64,000 nt of DNA, from NCBI GenBank assembly GCA_049293015.1, contig JBATSB010000022.1:62001-126000 (forward strand), written 5' to 3'. Positions 24,696 to 34,113 of the stretch are shown here, piece by piece. This DNA is from UBA2330 sp049293015 (lineage in GTDB: Bacteria; Bacteroidota; Ignavibacteria; Tepidaquicellales; Tepidaquicellaceae). A model generated the notes under the pieces. It saw nothing but the letters and a program-made list of their open reading frames with translations. It searched no databases and was not told where the DNA came from. Within the stretch, counting starts at the first letter, position 1; the number at the start of each line of letters is the position of its first letter. The translations under genes and the position numbers were made by a program.

Positions 24696-25115
24696 CTATA
24701 ATTTTAAAAATGCATCAATCTCATCTTTTAGTCCGGCAATAAACTTGTCTTTATTGCCTGCATTCATAAAAGCAAAATCTGTGAGGTCCTTTTTCGTGCC
24801 TGTCATTGGATTGTAGAGAAATAATGCTGTTCCTGCCGCTTCAAATTCTTCTGCTTTCTTTTCGTTCTTTTTGTCATCAACATTTACTAATGAAAAAGTA
24901 ATTGACGAATAACTATTCAGCGTTTCTCTGGTGAGTTCTTCAATCTTGTTACAGGTCATACATCGGTTTTCTGAATGAAACTGTATGATTTCAATCTTAA
25001 CATCATCACTTGTTGAAGCAGAAGTTAGTTTGTCTTTTTGTGCATCGCTGTTGCAAGCGTTAAAAAAGAAGATCATAAGTGTTGCCAGTGATAAAAAAAA
25101 GTTTCTTGTTTTCAT
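24696..25115 (-). CDS. ArsF-family thioredoxin-fold lipoprotein
   Basis: A 139-residue lipoprotein (FFFNACNSDAQ signal) with a thioredoxin-like fold and the redox pair CMTC in SENRCMTCNKIEEL near residue 56. ArsF proteins with ArsE are described as taking part in reduction of nitro-aromatic arsenicals, and the gene directly precedes arsG. A generic periplasmic thioredoxin is the alternative. Confidence 0.75.
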   Translation of the reverse strand: MKTRNFFLSLATLMIFFFNACNSDAQKDKLTSASTSDDVKIEIIQFHSENRCMTCNKIEELTRETLNSYSSITFSLVNVDDKKNEKKAEEFEAAGTALFLYNPMTGTKKDLTDFAFMNAGNKDKFIAGLKDEIDAFLKL

Positions 25116-25158
25116 TGTATTTAATTTAAAATTATTGCGATTTAAAAATGATTGCTTA

Positions 25159-25350
25159 TTATTCTAAATGATAAGTAGTATGGGACACAATTCTGCCGAA
25201 AGCTTCGGATTTTGTTTTACTTCCAAATTCTTTCGTGGTGATGGCTGCATCCCAATCTTCATCAGTTTGTTTTGATTTGTTTCCATTTTTATAATTTATT
25301 GTTAGTGCAATATCTTTTTTTTTAAGTTTATATTTTGTGGACTGTTTAGT
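25159..25350 (-). pseudogene. Possible gene remnant between arsF and arsP
   Basis: A start-less minus-strand frame of 63 codons encodes LTINYKNGNKSKQTDEDWD and, near its end, SEAFGRIVSHTTYHLE. The GRIVSHTTYH end recalls the last helix of DinB-superfamily proteins. There is no ATG and no in-frame upstream extension, so it may be a decayed gene or chance. It fills most of the 254-bp spacer. Confidence 0.3.
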
Positions 25351-25369
25351 TTAAATGTTATTTCTGTTT

Positions 25370-26344
25370 TTATAGCAGCAGATTAAATATGAATCCTGAA
25401 ATTATGATGAATAATGTTACCACTCCGAAATAGAGAGCTATTAATTTTGTTGACATTACCTTCTTTAGCAATGTTGCTTCTGGAATTGATAAACCAACTG
25501 TAGCCATCATAAAAGCGATGGCAGTTCCAAGAGGAACACCCTTTGCAACAAATACCTGAATCACTGGAACAATTCCTGCGGCATTGGCATACATAGGCAC
25601 AGCAAGAATTACGGCAAGTGGCACAGTCCACCATTGTCCGCCACCTAAATATTGCCCAAAGAAATTTTCAGGAACATAGCCGTGCATTGCGGCACCAATT
25701 GCAATACCAATGATTACGTAAATCAATACAGCTTTGACAATATCCCAGGCTCCACGGGTGATGTCCGGTAATCTTTGACGAAATGTTAGTTTTTCTTCAG
25801 CGTATTTATCATGTTGTGTTTTATTCTCCAAAATTTTCTTAGCCCAATCCGAAAGCAGTGGTTCTAAATTGAATTTACCTAACAACCATCCGCCAATAGT
25901 TCCTAATAAAATACCTGATATGGCATATATCAATGTTGCTTTGATACCGAACATTCCAATAAACATTGCAATAGCAACTTCATTCACTAGTGGTGAGGTA
26001 ATCAGGAAAGCAAAGGTTATACCCAACGGAATTCCACCTTGTACAAACCCAATAAAAAGAGGAACGGATGAACAGGAACAAAAAGGAGTAATTGCTCCGA
26101 AGATAGAAGCAAAGAGATATTCTAAACCAAACAGCTTTTTTTTGTTGAGATAATCCTTTAGTCTTTCAATTGGGAAGTAGGCGTTTACAATCCCCATAAA
26201 AAAAACTATTAAAAACAGGAGGATCAGAATTTTTAATGTATCGTACACAAAGAAATTTAAAGCAGTACCCAAATGAGTTTCTGATCCAATTCCAAAGGCA
26301 GAATATATTAGCCAATCAGCAAAATGTTGTATCCAGTCAAACAT
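25370..26344 (-). CDS. arsP: ArsP-type permease (DUF318/UPF0718)
   Basis: A 324-residue membrane protein with about eight to ten helices. The conserved TPFCSCSSVPLFIGF (near residue 83) and TSPLVNE motifs match ArsP permeases, which export trivalent methyl- and aromatic arsenicals. It lies in a cluster with ArsE/F/G-like genes on the same strand, which supports the assignment. No ArsR is seen in the window. Confidence 0.75.
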   Translation of the reverse strand: MFDWIQHFADWLIYSAFGIGSETHLGTALNFFVYDTLKILILLFLIVFFMGIVNAYFPIERLKDYLNKKKLFGLEYLFASIFGAITPFCSCSSVPLFIGFVQGGIPLGITFAFLITSPLVNEVAIAMFIGMFGIKATLIYAISGILLGTIGGWLLGKFNLEPLLSDWAKKILENKTQHDKYAEEKLTFRQRLPDITRGAWDIVKAVLIYVIIGIAIGAAMHGYVPENFFGQYLGGGQWWTVPLAVILAVPMYANAAGIVPVIQVFVAKGVPLGTAIAFMMATVGLSIPEATLLKKVMSTKLIALYFGVVTLFIIISGFIFNLLL

Positions 26345-26354
26345 CGATTATTTT

Positions 26355-26459
26355 TTAGCAACAGCCCGAAGTAGAGCAATAAGAATCATTAATCTTTACA
26401 ACAGTAGTGTTTCCCTTAGTAGAAAATCCTTTTTGAATTCTGATTATACGGTTAGTAAT
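26355..26459 (-). CDS. Small Cys-ended ORF between thioredoxin and arsP genes
   Basis: A minus-strand frame overlaps the end of the thioredoxin gene and stops at 26355. It encodes TNRIIRIQKGFSTKGNTTVV and ends DSYCSTSGCC. No ATG is in frame, so a start would need ATT or re-initiation after the thioredoxin stop. The CxxxxCC end looks like a thiol or metal-binding tail. I report it as a possible small gene only. Confidence 0.35.
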   Translation of the reverse strand: MTNRIIRIQKGFSTKGNTTVVKINDSYCSTSGCC

Positions 26460-26680
26460 TGTTTTATTTCATTGATGTCGGCAACTCTGCCTTTCACTTT
26501 AACTACATCATCAATCATTAATACAGGTGTGGTAAGCACATTGTATTTTATCATTTCCTCAATGTCTTCAATTTTCGTTACTTCCGCTTGAATACCATTT
26601 TGTTTCAGTGCCTCAATTACATTGTTATAAGTGGTTTTGCATTTGGTGCAGCCGGGACCTAATACTTTTATCTGTTTCAT
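26444..26680 (-). CDS. Small thioredoxin-fold redox protein (ArsE-like)
   Basis: A 78-residue protein of the TM0996/MTH895 glutaredoxin-like type: VLGPGCTKCKTTYNNV carries the redox CxxC near residues 10-13, and LTTPVLMIDDVVKVKG is the usual cis-Pro region. Such proteins occur with arsenical and permease genes; in arsEFG-type clusters ArsE is a small thioredoxin-like partner. It is the first gene of the unit. Confidence 0.75.
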   Translation of the reverse strand: MKQIKVLGPGCTKCKTTYNNVIEALKQNGIQAEVTKIEDIEEMIKYNVLTTPVLMIDDVVKVKGRVADINEIKQLLTV

Positions 26681-27160
26681 TTTTTTTTATGTGTTTAATT
26701 ATGTTCGAAATATACTAATAGTGTCTGTAAATATGATCATTATTACCAAATTTTTTTAGTCAAAAGCTTTTAAATTATCCATTGATTAAATTCCAATTCT
26801 CACGTTTGATGCAATATTTCTTTTTGGGAGGTGAAACTCCGGGCGTTGATTGAGTACCAAAAAAGTTTGTATAAATTTGAGTGCATCAAAAATTTAGAAG
26901 TATCTCAATTTTTTTTTGATATCCTACATCAAAGCCACTTGTTGTTTATGTCATTTAGCTCAGCTTGTTGGTGACATGAAGGTTTGAATCCAATTAAAAA
27001 TTATACTATTCTAAGACTTGTGCAAACATCCTGCAATACCAAAAAGGAATTGATTATTTTTATAAATATTTATTTCTGCACTAAGGTTTTACCTACATTC
27101 AGAAATTCCTATTACAAATCAAATAATAGATATATAAATTTAAAAGTCAGATATACTTTA
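26681..27160. other. 480-bp spacer with a worn A+B element
   Basis: No gene is supported. Positions 26841-27047 hold a diverged A+B palindrome (see its entry). The rest is AT-rich. Confidence 0.6.
26841..27047. repeat. Composite palindromic element A+B, strongly worn
   Basis: Module A: GGGCGTTGATTGAGTACCAA pairs with TTTTTGATATCCTACATC near 26918-26930. Module B: CAGCTTGTTGGTGACATGAA (26961 on), with an eroded right half (GTGCAAACATCCTGCAATAC). The order A then B and the linker word AAAGCCACTTG match other copies. Confidence 0.65.
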
Positions 27161-28585
27161 TTAATTATCTTTCATTACTTCTAAAATCCACGGTTTATCG
27201 CTAAAATTCTCCTCAGAGTTAATTAAAAACTCAAGTTCTTTTCTGTTTTTTTTAGTTTGATTAGATTTGAATTTTAGTAATGATCTGTAAACTCTAATAA
27301 GATAAGGAGTTGTATTGATTGTGTTAAAAGGTGAATCTTTATATTTATCTGAAAATTTTTTTAATCTCTCAAGTTCATTAAAACATTCATCATAATTACC
27401 TATTAAAAAATTTGATTTAAAAAAAAATTTAGAGCACAAAATATAATAAGTCTCATTCGATTTCTTAATATTACTTAGGTGCTTTAGAGTAAGCTTGTAA
27501 TTTTTTTTACTAAATTCAATTATTGCTAAAACCATATTCACCTCATTATCTTTGTAAACTGGCGGTAGCAAAGGAGAATATTCATTAATAAAATCATTTA
27601 CCCATTTAAATTTATTTACATTTAATGCTATTATTACATAATCCACGAACCTGTTTAAGTTAAAATTCTTTTCTCTTAGCTCACTGTCCAAACCTTCTTT
27701 TAATTTTCTCTTGATCAGTTCAAAGATAATATTTTCAATATTAATCAGTAGATAATGGTTTCTTATATAAATACCAAAATTAATCAGTTCAAAATAATAT
27801 TCATTTTTATCTAACAATGCCATATTATTTATTTTGTTTATGAAAATATCAACAGCTTCTTGATAAAATTGTATATTTTTCTGAGGATCTTTGATAAATT
27901 TACACATCAAATAAGGAAGTAATATATAATAATAATTTTCTGAATTTGAACTTTTGAGATGAGAGAGGATTTTTTCAAAATCGATTGACTCTATAAGTTG
28001 TTCTGATATTGATAATTGATATTCTACATCGTTTGCTTTCTGATAATAAATCTCTGTCATATGCTGAAGAATGTTTTTAAGAAAACTAATAGTAAGATAA
28101 TCTGAACTTGCTAAATAATTTTCAGCAACTCCTTTATAATTATTTTTTTGCAACATCAGATAGGAATTGATATAATGCAATTTACTAAGATGTTCAAAAC
28201 TTTTATTATCTACAGGTTGATTCTTTAACTTCTCTAAAATATTATGACATTTATAATCAAGAATTTTAATAACATTTCTTTCTAATAATTCCTCAAGTAA
28301 AAACAAGTCTTTATAAAACCAGTTATTTTCCAAAGACTTCATAATAAGATATTTTTCAGCAATTAAATATAATTCAGACATCCTGTTCCAAACAGTTGTT
28401 TTATTTTTTTCCCCAACTGTAATTAAAATATTATTGCCGGATTCATCAATTTTATCTAACCATTTCAAGTAATCCCTGTTTTTATTTATCAATGGAGATT
28501 TGACAAATAACCGAAATTCTTTTTTTTCAGCAGAAGAAAATGTTTTATAGAGTTGTATAAATTTTATTTTACTGGTTCTGGGCAT
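27161..28585 (-). CDS. Conserved hypothetical helical-repeat protein
   Basis: A 474-residue soluble protein, rich in Leu, Asn, Lys and predicted helices, resembling TPR-like solenoids. The N-terminus (FIQLYKTFSSAEKKEFRLFV followed by KSPLINKN) matches a motif seen at the start of many Bacteroidota/Ignavibacteria proteins of unknown role. There is no signal peptide or membrane segment. It stands alone between a palindromic element and the sulfatase. I do not assign a function. Confidence 0.65.
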   Translation of the reverse strand: MPRTSKIKFIQLYKTFSSAEKKEFRLFVKSPLINKNRDYLKWLDKIDESGNNILITVGEKNKTTVWNRMSELYLIAEKYLIMKSLENNWFYKDLFLLEELLERNVIKILDYKCHNILEKLKNQPVDNKSFEHLSKLHYINSYLMLQKNNYKGVAENYLASSDYLTISFLKNILQHMTEIYYQKANDVEYQLSISEQLIESIDFEKILSHLKSSNSENYYYILLPYLMCKFIKDPQKNIQFYQEAVDIFINKINNMALLDKNEYYFELINFGIYIRNHYLLINIENIIFELIKRKLKEGLDSELREKNFNLNRFVDYVIIALNVNKFKWVNDFINEYSPLLPPVYKDNEVNMVLAIIEFSKKNYKLTLKHLSNIKKSNETYYILCSKFFFKSNFLIGNYDECFNELERLKKFSDKYKDSPFNTINTTPYLIRVYRSLLKFKSNQTKKNRKELEFLINSEENFSDKPWILEVMKDN

Positions 28586-28867
28586 CCTGATTTTTATTTA
28601 ATAAATAAATTATTAAGCTGATTTAATTAGTGGGTAGGAAATCCCATTGTTTTGTAATAATTCTGAAAAAATTAATTAGAATCATATGATGATTCAAGTT
28701 AAATATTTTCTTTCAATAAAATATCTATGGGTAGTTATCGAGATTTCATTACTTGATAGAAATAATTTTAAAATTTAGTTTATGACTCTTACAAAGTTTT
28801 TTAAAATGATACAGATCTAAATTCAACGTTAAAAACATTTTCTAATTTATTAAACTATAAACAATAC

Positions 28868-30379
28868 ATGTCACAAAGCGAAGAAAAAAAACCTAATTTC
28901 CTGATCATCTGGGGTGATGATATTGGACAATCAAATTTAAGTTGTTTTACAAAAGGTATGATGGGATTTTATACTCCTAACATTGATCGAATTGCAAATG
29001 AAGGTATGATCTTTACGGATTGCTATGCCGAACAAAGCTGTACAGCAGGAAGAGCATCATTCATTACCGGGCAATGCGGACTGAGAACCGGTCTTACAAA
29101 GGTCGGACTTCCCGGTGCTGAACTTGGATTAAAAGGTGAAGATCCTACAATTGCAGAAATGCTTAAGCCTCTAGGTTACGCAACAGGTCAATTCGGTAAA
29201 AATCATCTGGGTGACAGAGATGAACATCTTCCTACAATGCACGGATTTGATGAATTCTTTGGAAATCTTTATCATTTAAATGCTGAAGAAGAACCTGAAG
29301 ATTATGACTATCCGGATGAAGAAAGTTATCCTGATTTCAAAAAGAAATATGGACCTCGCGGTGTGCTGCATTGCTGGTCTGATGGAAAGGGCGGACAGAA
29401 AATTGAAAATACCGGACCTCTTACTAAGAAGAGAATGGAAACAGTTGATGAAGAATTTCTTGTTGCTGCTAAGAAATTTATTAAGACATCACATGAAAGC
29501 GGAATCCCGTTTTTTGTTTGGTTTAATACTTCACATATGCATGCATGGACTCATGCCAAAGAGGAAAGTGTCGGACAAGCTGGAAAATGGCAGTCTATCT
29601 ATCATGACGTAATGATCGATCATGATAAGTGTGTTGGAGAGCTTTTAGATTTTATTGATGAACTTGGAATTGCTGACAACACCTTTGTACAATACAGTAC
29701 AGACAATGGTCCACATATGAATACATGGCCGGATGCAGGAACTACTCCATTCCGCAATGAAAAAAATTCAAGCTGGGAAGGAGCTTACAGAGTTCCGCTA
29801 ATGGTGAGATATCCTGAAAAGATCAAAGCAGGTTCAATCTGTAATGAGATCATTAGTCATCAGGATTGGTTTCCTACTATTCTAGCTGCTGCCGGAGAAC
29901 CTGAGATAACCGACAAACTTAAAAAAGGTATGAGCGTTGGGGATAAGAATTATAAAGTTCATCTTGACGGATTTAATCTTGTTCCTCTTATTACTGGAAA
30001 GGAAAAGAAAAGTCCGAGAAAGGGTTTTATTTATTTTACAGATGACGGGGATGTTGCTGCGTTGAGATATGATAACTGGAAACTGATGTTCATGATTCAG
30101 AATACTCCGGGTACATTAAAGATCTGGATGGAACCTTTCGTTACACTTAGAACTCCATATATATTTAATCTCAGGACAGATCCATACGAACACGCTGTCA
30201 CCACATCAAATACTTATTATGACTGGATGTTCAAACATATTTATTTACTTGTTCCGGCTCAGGCTTTCGTTTCAGATTTCCTAGCAACCTTTAAGGAATT
30301 TCCGCCTCGTCAAAAATCTGCAAGTTTCAGTCTGGATCAGGTGTTGGATAAGCTTGCTGAAGGATCTACTGTTGTTTAA
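28868..30379 (+). CDS. Sulfatase family hydrolase (arylsulfatase-like)
   Basis: A 503-residue alkaline phosphatase-superfamily sulfatase. The metal site starts at IIWGDDIG (Asp17, Asp18), the formylglycine motif is CTAGRASFITGQ with Cys58 and Arg62, and STDNGPHMNTWPD is the second metal region. The Cys-x-Ala-x-Arg form replaces the common Cys-x-Pro-x-Arg but is used in other sulfatases. No signal peptide is visible, so it may stay in the cytoplasm or use another route. Its substrate (aryl or glycan sulfate) is unknown. Two exported or outer-membrane proteins follow on the same strand. Confidence 0.85.
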   Translation: MSQSEEKKPNFLIIWGDDIGQSNLSCFTKGMMGFYTPNIDRIANEGMIFTDCYAEQSCTAGRASFITGQCGLRTGLTKVGLPGAELGLKGEDPTIAEMLKPLGYATGQFGKNHLGDRDEHLPTMHGFDEFFGNLYHLNAEEEPEDYDYPDEESYPDFKKKYGPRGVLHCWSDGKGGQKIENTGPLTKKRMETVDEEFLVAAKKFIKTSHESGIPFFVWFNTSHMHAWTHAKEESVGQAGKWQSIYHDVMIDHDKCVGELLDFIDELGIADNTFVQYSTDNGPHMNTWPDAGTTPFRNEKNSSWEGAYRVPLMVRYPEKIKAGSICNEIISHQDWFPTILAAAGEPEITDKLKKGMSVGDKNYKVHLDGFNLVPLITGKEKKSPRKGFIYFTDDGDVAALRYDNWKLMFMIQNTPGTLKIWMEPFVTLRTPYIFNLRTDPYEHAVTTSNTYYDWMFKHIYLLVPAQAFVSDFLATFKEFPPRQKSASFSLDQVLDKLAEGSTVV

Positions 30380-30418
30380 AAATATTTATTAAAATTAAAA
30401 AACTAAAAATTATACCAA

Positions 30419-30892
30419 ATGAAAACAAAATTTATTTTAATGCTGTTGATTTCTTTTTTTGCAGTTTCAATAAATGCGCAAAAAGATTCAGGAAAAGATA
30501 TAACTAATTTAGTGGGATCTCAGGTAAATATGGGAGATTTAATGGGTAAATTAGTAAAGGGAGTCAAAACAAGTTCATTTACAGATGGTAAGACCGGTAA
30601 AAATGATATCCTTGGAATGTTAAGCGGTGTAGGTGCTACTGATTATCTTAAGTATGCATCAATAGCAGGATCACTTGCCGGGTCATTAAAGGGTACAGCT
30701 TTTCTTCCTGACTGGGCTGGTGAAAAAGATGGAGTATTGGATATGCTACAGCAGGCTGGTTCTATTGCTGATGTAGCTGGCGGTGTTTCAGGATTACTTG
30801 GAAATATTAATCCGGCATCTTTGACAAAAAGTATGAAAAAAAACATGGGTAGCGTTACAAGCGCTTTAAAAATATTATCAATGTTAAAATAA
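30419..30892 (+). CDS. Exported hypothetical protein
   Basis: A 157-residue protein with a clear signal peptide (MKTKFILMLLISFFAVSINAQ). The mature part is Gly-, Ala- and Leu-rich (SIAGSLAGSLKG, ADVAGGVSGLLGN) with KS and MK tail features, and has no recognised domain. It lies 39 bp after the sulfatase stop, so co-transcription is likely. A periplasmic or surface role fits, but no function can be named. Confidence 0.7.
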   Translation: MKTKFILMLLISFFAVSINAQKDSGKDITNLVGSQVNMGDLMGKLVKGVKTSSFTDGKTGKNDILGMLSGVGATDYLKYASIAGSLAGSLKGTAFLPDWAGEKDGVLDMLQQAGSIADVAGGVSGLLGNINPASLTKSMKKNMGSVTSALKILSMLK

Positions 30893-31043
30893 AACAAGTG
30901 ATCTTAAAATTAATTTTTCCCGGTCTTTAATTTATTTTACAAATATTTTTTGGATTGGGAAAAATTAAATTCATTAATCAATTTAAGAACTTTGTAATAA
31001 AAATTTTTTAAAAATTTAAAAATAACTATAAACGATATTTAAT

Positions 31044-31745
31044 ATGAAAAAAGTTTATTTAATTTTATTGGTTTCGATTTCTGTAATATTCATCTCAGAT
31101 ATATCTCAAGCCCAGCAATATCGGGTAAATTTGTATTCGGCATATACATTTGATGATGATATAGAAGCTGTAACAAATACAAACAGTTATTTCAACGGAA
31201 CCATAGTAGGTGGATATCAGTGGGGAGTAGGATTTGAATATATCTTAAAAAGAACTTACGGAATTGAACTTGCATATTTCCGTCAAAGTACTGACGTTGA
31301 TATTAATTATAGTGTAAACAGTTCTGTTCCCGACTCGGCAAAAAAATCATCTTTCGGTGCAGGTTTGAATTACATAATGCTCGGCGGAAATAAATATTTA
31401 CCAATACCCAATTCACCATTTGCACCTTTTGGAGGACTAATGATTGGGCTTGCAATATTTGATAATCAGAATCCAGTTCCCGGTGCAGAAACTTCAACAA
31501 CAAAATTTGCATGGGCAGGCAGAGTAGGAACTAACATAATGTTCTCTCCGAATGTCGGTCTGAGAATTCACGGACAGTTAATGTCAGCTGTTCAATCTGT
31601 TGGTGGAGGTCTTTATCTCGGTACAGGAGGTGTAGGTGCAGGAGTTGATACAGAATCTTCTATGTATCAGTTCGGACTTGGTGGAGCTTTGGTAATTCAG
31701 TTTGGAAGTTCTCCGAAACCAAAAATTCCGAAAATTAGAAAATAA
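31044..31745 (+). CDS. Outer-membrane beta-barrel protein
   Basis: A 233-residue protein with a signal peptide (MKKVYLILLVSISVIFISD..SQAQ) and alternating beta strands ending in aromatic residues (VGFEYILKRTYGIELAYF, GAGLNYIMLG, GLRIHGQLM). These fit an OmpA/OmpW-like eight-stranded barrel. It lies 151 bp after the exported hypothetical gene. Confidence 0.75.
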   Translation: MKKVYLILLVSISVIFISDISQAQQYRVNLYSAYTFDDDIEAVTNTNSYFNGTIVGGYQWGVGFEYILKRTYGIELAYFRQSTDVDINYSVNSSVPDSAKKSSFGAGLNYIMLGGNKYLPIPNSPFAPFGGLMIGLAIFDNQNPVPGAETSTTKFAWAGRVGTNIMFSPNVGLRIHGQLMSAVQSVGGGLYLGTGGVGAGVDTESSMYQFGLGGALVIQFGSSPKPKIPKIRK

Positions 31746-32078
31746 TTATAAATTAATACAGATTTTTACAGAATGTATAAAGAATTGTTTAGAACTAATT
31801 ATCCCATTTGATTGCTTTTGTAGTCTTTAATAGATTTGCTTAATTTTAAGTAAAGATCATTAAAGGTAATACCAATGACATTTGTGTTTCAGACTGTAAA
31901 GCAGCTTTCCTGATTTGCTTTTAATCCGCTGTTGCTGAAGTTCCAAAAAAGTTTGAAGAATTTTTTATGCAATATAAATATGGAAATACTTCAAACTTTT
32001 TTGTTCTCCAACAGCAAAGTATCTTGACGATAAAATTGTTGAACTCAACTTGTTCCCTGTTCATTATTCTATCAATGC
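31746..32078. other. 333-bp spacer with module A
   Basis: It separates the convergent barrel and GNAT genes. The only structure seen is module A at 31926-32019. The rest is AT-rich, with no gene. Confidence 0.5.
31926..32019. repeat. Palindromic module A, solo
   Basis: The left arm GCTGTTGCTGAAGTTCCAAA pairs with TTTTTTGTTCTCCAACAGCA (31998-32016); the outer bases have changed in both arms (GCTGTTG with CAACAGC) so that pairing is kept. The linker word AAAG and a faint AACTTGTTCC follow, but no full module B. It lies between the barrel gene and the GNAT gene. Confidence 0.75.
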
Positions 32079-32561
32079 CTATAACAGTCTGTATATAAAT
32101 TCTTCAATCTCTTCTTGCCGTGCATTTGCAAAACCTTTATCCGTACCGGTCTTTATAAACCCGCATTTTTCTAAAACTTTTTGTGAACCAATATTATCAA
32201 AAGCAACACGTGCAAAAATTGGTCTGGTATTTTCAATAGTCAGAAGTTTCTTAAGTGCTTCAGTTGCAATTCCTATTCCCCAAAAGTTTTTATCTATCCA
32301 GTAAGTGATCTCAGCATCTCCCTCCAATACAAATTTTGCAATACTTCCTGCGATAGTTTCATTAATCAGAATTGTCATATTATTTATTGTCGGGTCGTTC
32401 AGGTGTCTTGTATATTTTTCAATATAGGCTGCTTTGTCAGAAGGGTCTTTTGAAGTAAACGCTGCTAAATAATTTGCCTCTTCGTCAAGCTGAAACTGAA
32501 AGAATAATTCTAAGTCTGAAATTTCTGATTGTCTGAGTTTTACTTGTTTATTCATAATCAT
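32079..32561 (-). CDS. GNAT family N-acetyltransferase
   Basis: A 160-residue single GNAT domain of the RimJ/RimL-like type: QVKLRQSEISDLELFFQFQ at the start, AEITYWIDKNFWGIGIATEA with the acetyl-CoA loop near residues 85-103, and ARVAFDNIGSQKVLEKCGF near 118-136. It likely acetylates an amino group on a small molecule or protein. Start could be the ATG at 32561 or the one 6 bp downstream. Confidence 0.85.
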   Translation of the reverse strand: MIMNKQVKLRQSEISDLELFFQFQLDEEANYLAAFTSKDPSDKAAYIEKYTRHLNDPTINNMTILINETIAGSIAKFVLEGDAEITYWIDKNFWGIGIATEALKKLLTIENTRPIFARVAFDNIGSQKVLEKCGFIKTGTDKGFANARQEEIEEFIYRLL

Positions 32562-32724
32562 GATTATTTAGATTCTACTTTATTTTAAATGTTTATTCAA
32601 ATGATCTCCACCCATATTCGGTATGAAAATTTGGAGGAAGTAATTGTACAAAAATAATATTTTGCACTGCCTCACATTTTAGCAAAACCAAATTAAGCGT
32701 AGCATAAATGATTGACAAAATTAT

Positions 32725-34011
32725 TTATTTTGACTTTTTAGATAATGAATCAAACTCCGCCGTCATTGTAGGATTTCCCCGTGTTAATTTTTTGATAGTC
32801 AAATCCTCCGCTTTATTATTTGCTAATCGTAAGTTGTTTTCTGAAGATAACAAAGCTTCCTTGGTTTTTTGAAGATGATCAATTGTTTTATCTATTTCGT
32901 CAATTGCAGTTTTAAATTTACGGCTGGCTAAATCATAATTTTTTGCAAAGCCTTCTCTGAATTTATTTATATCATCTTCAAAATTTGTAATATCAATATT
33001 TTGATTTCTTATCAGATTTAGTTCTGCTTTAAATTTCATAGAATTCATAGCTGCATTTCGCAATAATGTAATGATAGGAATAAAAAATTGAGGTCGGACA
33101 ACATACATTTTGGTAAATTTGTGAGAGACATCAACGATCCCTGTATTATATAGTTCGCTGTCCGCTTCAAGTAGCGAGACAAGAACTGCATACTCACATT
33201 TCTTTTCTGTCCGGTCTTTATCTAATTCTTTAAAAAAATCTTCATTCCTTTTTTTTGATGCAGTATCGTCGCTCTCATTTTTCATCTCAAACATTATTGA
33301 AATAATCTCATTTTCAGTATCATCAGATTCTTTAAAAATAAAATCACCTTTACTACCGGACTTTGAATCGTTGTCCTTTTCAAAAAAGGCATTTTGAAAA
33401 GCTGTTGCGCGAAGCTTGTTAAATTCTGTTTCACAATGCTGCTCCAGTGTTTCTCCAATCATTTTGGTTGAGAGTTTTAGCTTCATGTCTTTGCGTAAAG
33501 CAATTTCTTCATCTTTCATTTTGATAATATCTTCTTTTGTCTTGAGTTCAGCAGAAAACTTTTCATTCAAAGATTTTTCTAATAATTGCTTTTCGGTTTC
33601 TTTATTTTTTAAATTGTTTGACAACTCGTCCCGCTCTTTTTCAATTTTCTGAACAGCTTCATTTACCGAGAGTTTTTTCTCAGTTTCAGCATTCTCAATT
33701 TTTGCTTTCATTTCACTCAGCATAGTGTCTTTGTTAGCAAGCTGTTGTGCAAGCTCAATTTCATTTTTTGCTTTGAGTTCATTTATTTCAATATCTTTTT
33801 TTGTAAGATCTGCCTGTAATGCATTTTTAAGATTCGCTTCCGCCAGCTTGACAGCATCATCCTTTTCTTTTTCTGCAAGGTTTAATCTCTTTTCCAATTC
33901 TTCTTCGAATTGATGATCGCGAACTTGCTTTAGAATATCAGCAAACCCCGCTTCATCGACTTTAAAAACCTTTTTGCAATTTGGACAAATAATTTCGTTC
34001 ATTTGGTTCAT
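32725..34011 (-). CDS. DUF2130 coiled-coil protein
   Basis: A 428-residue protein. Residues 5-14 (EIICPNCKKVF) hold half of a zinc-ribbon-like site; about 30-190 is a long Lys/Glu-rich coiled coil; and about 195-350 is the DUF2130 domain, which contains IISIMFEMKNE and CEYAVLVSLLEADSELYNTG. The FEMKNE segment on a beta strand recalls the ExK of restriction-endonuclease folds, which is only a suggestion. It lies 102 bp downstream of the MmeI-like gene on the same strand. Confidence 0.8.
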   Translation of the reverse strand: MNQMNEIICPNCKKVFKVDEAGFADILKQVRDHQFEEELEKRLNLAEKEKDDAVKLAEANLKNALQADLTKKDIEINELKAKNEIELAQQLANKDTMLSEMKAKIENAETEKKLSVNEAVQKIEKERDELSNNLKNKETEKQLLEKSLNEKFSAELKTKEDIIKMKDEEIALRKDMKLKLSTKMIGETLEQHCETEFNKLRATAFQNAFFEKDNDSKSGSKGDFIFKESDDTENEIISIMFEMKNESDDTASKKRNEDFFKELDKDRTEKKCEYAVLVSLLEADSELYNTGIVDVSHKFTKMYVVRPQFFIPIITLLRNAAMNSMKFKAELNLIRNQNIDITNFEDDINKFREGFAKNYDLASRKFKTAIDEIDKTIDHLQKTKEALLSSENNLRLANNKAEDLTIKKLTRGNPTMTAEFDSLSKKSK

Positions 34012-34113
34012 ATAGTTAATTTTTTTAATGGTTTAGAGTTTAGTCATAAAGTTTCAGTTAAAGTATTGCATAACTTTTTATAGATTTACGAAGAGCTGTG
34101 TTCGTTGTCTTAG

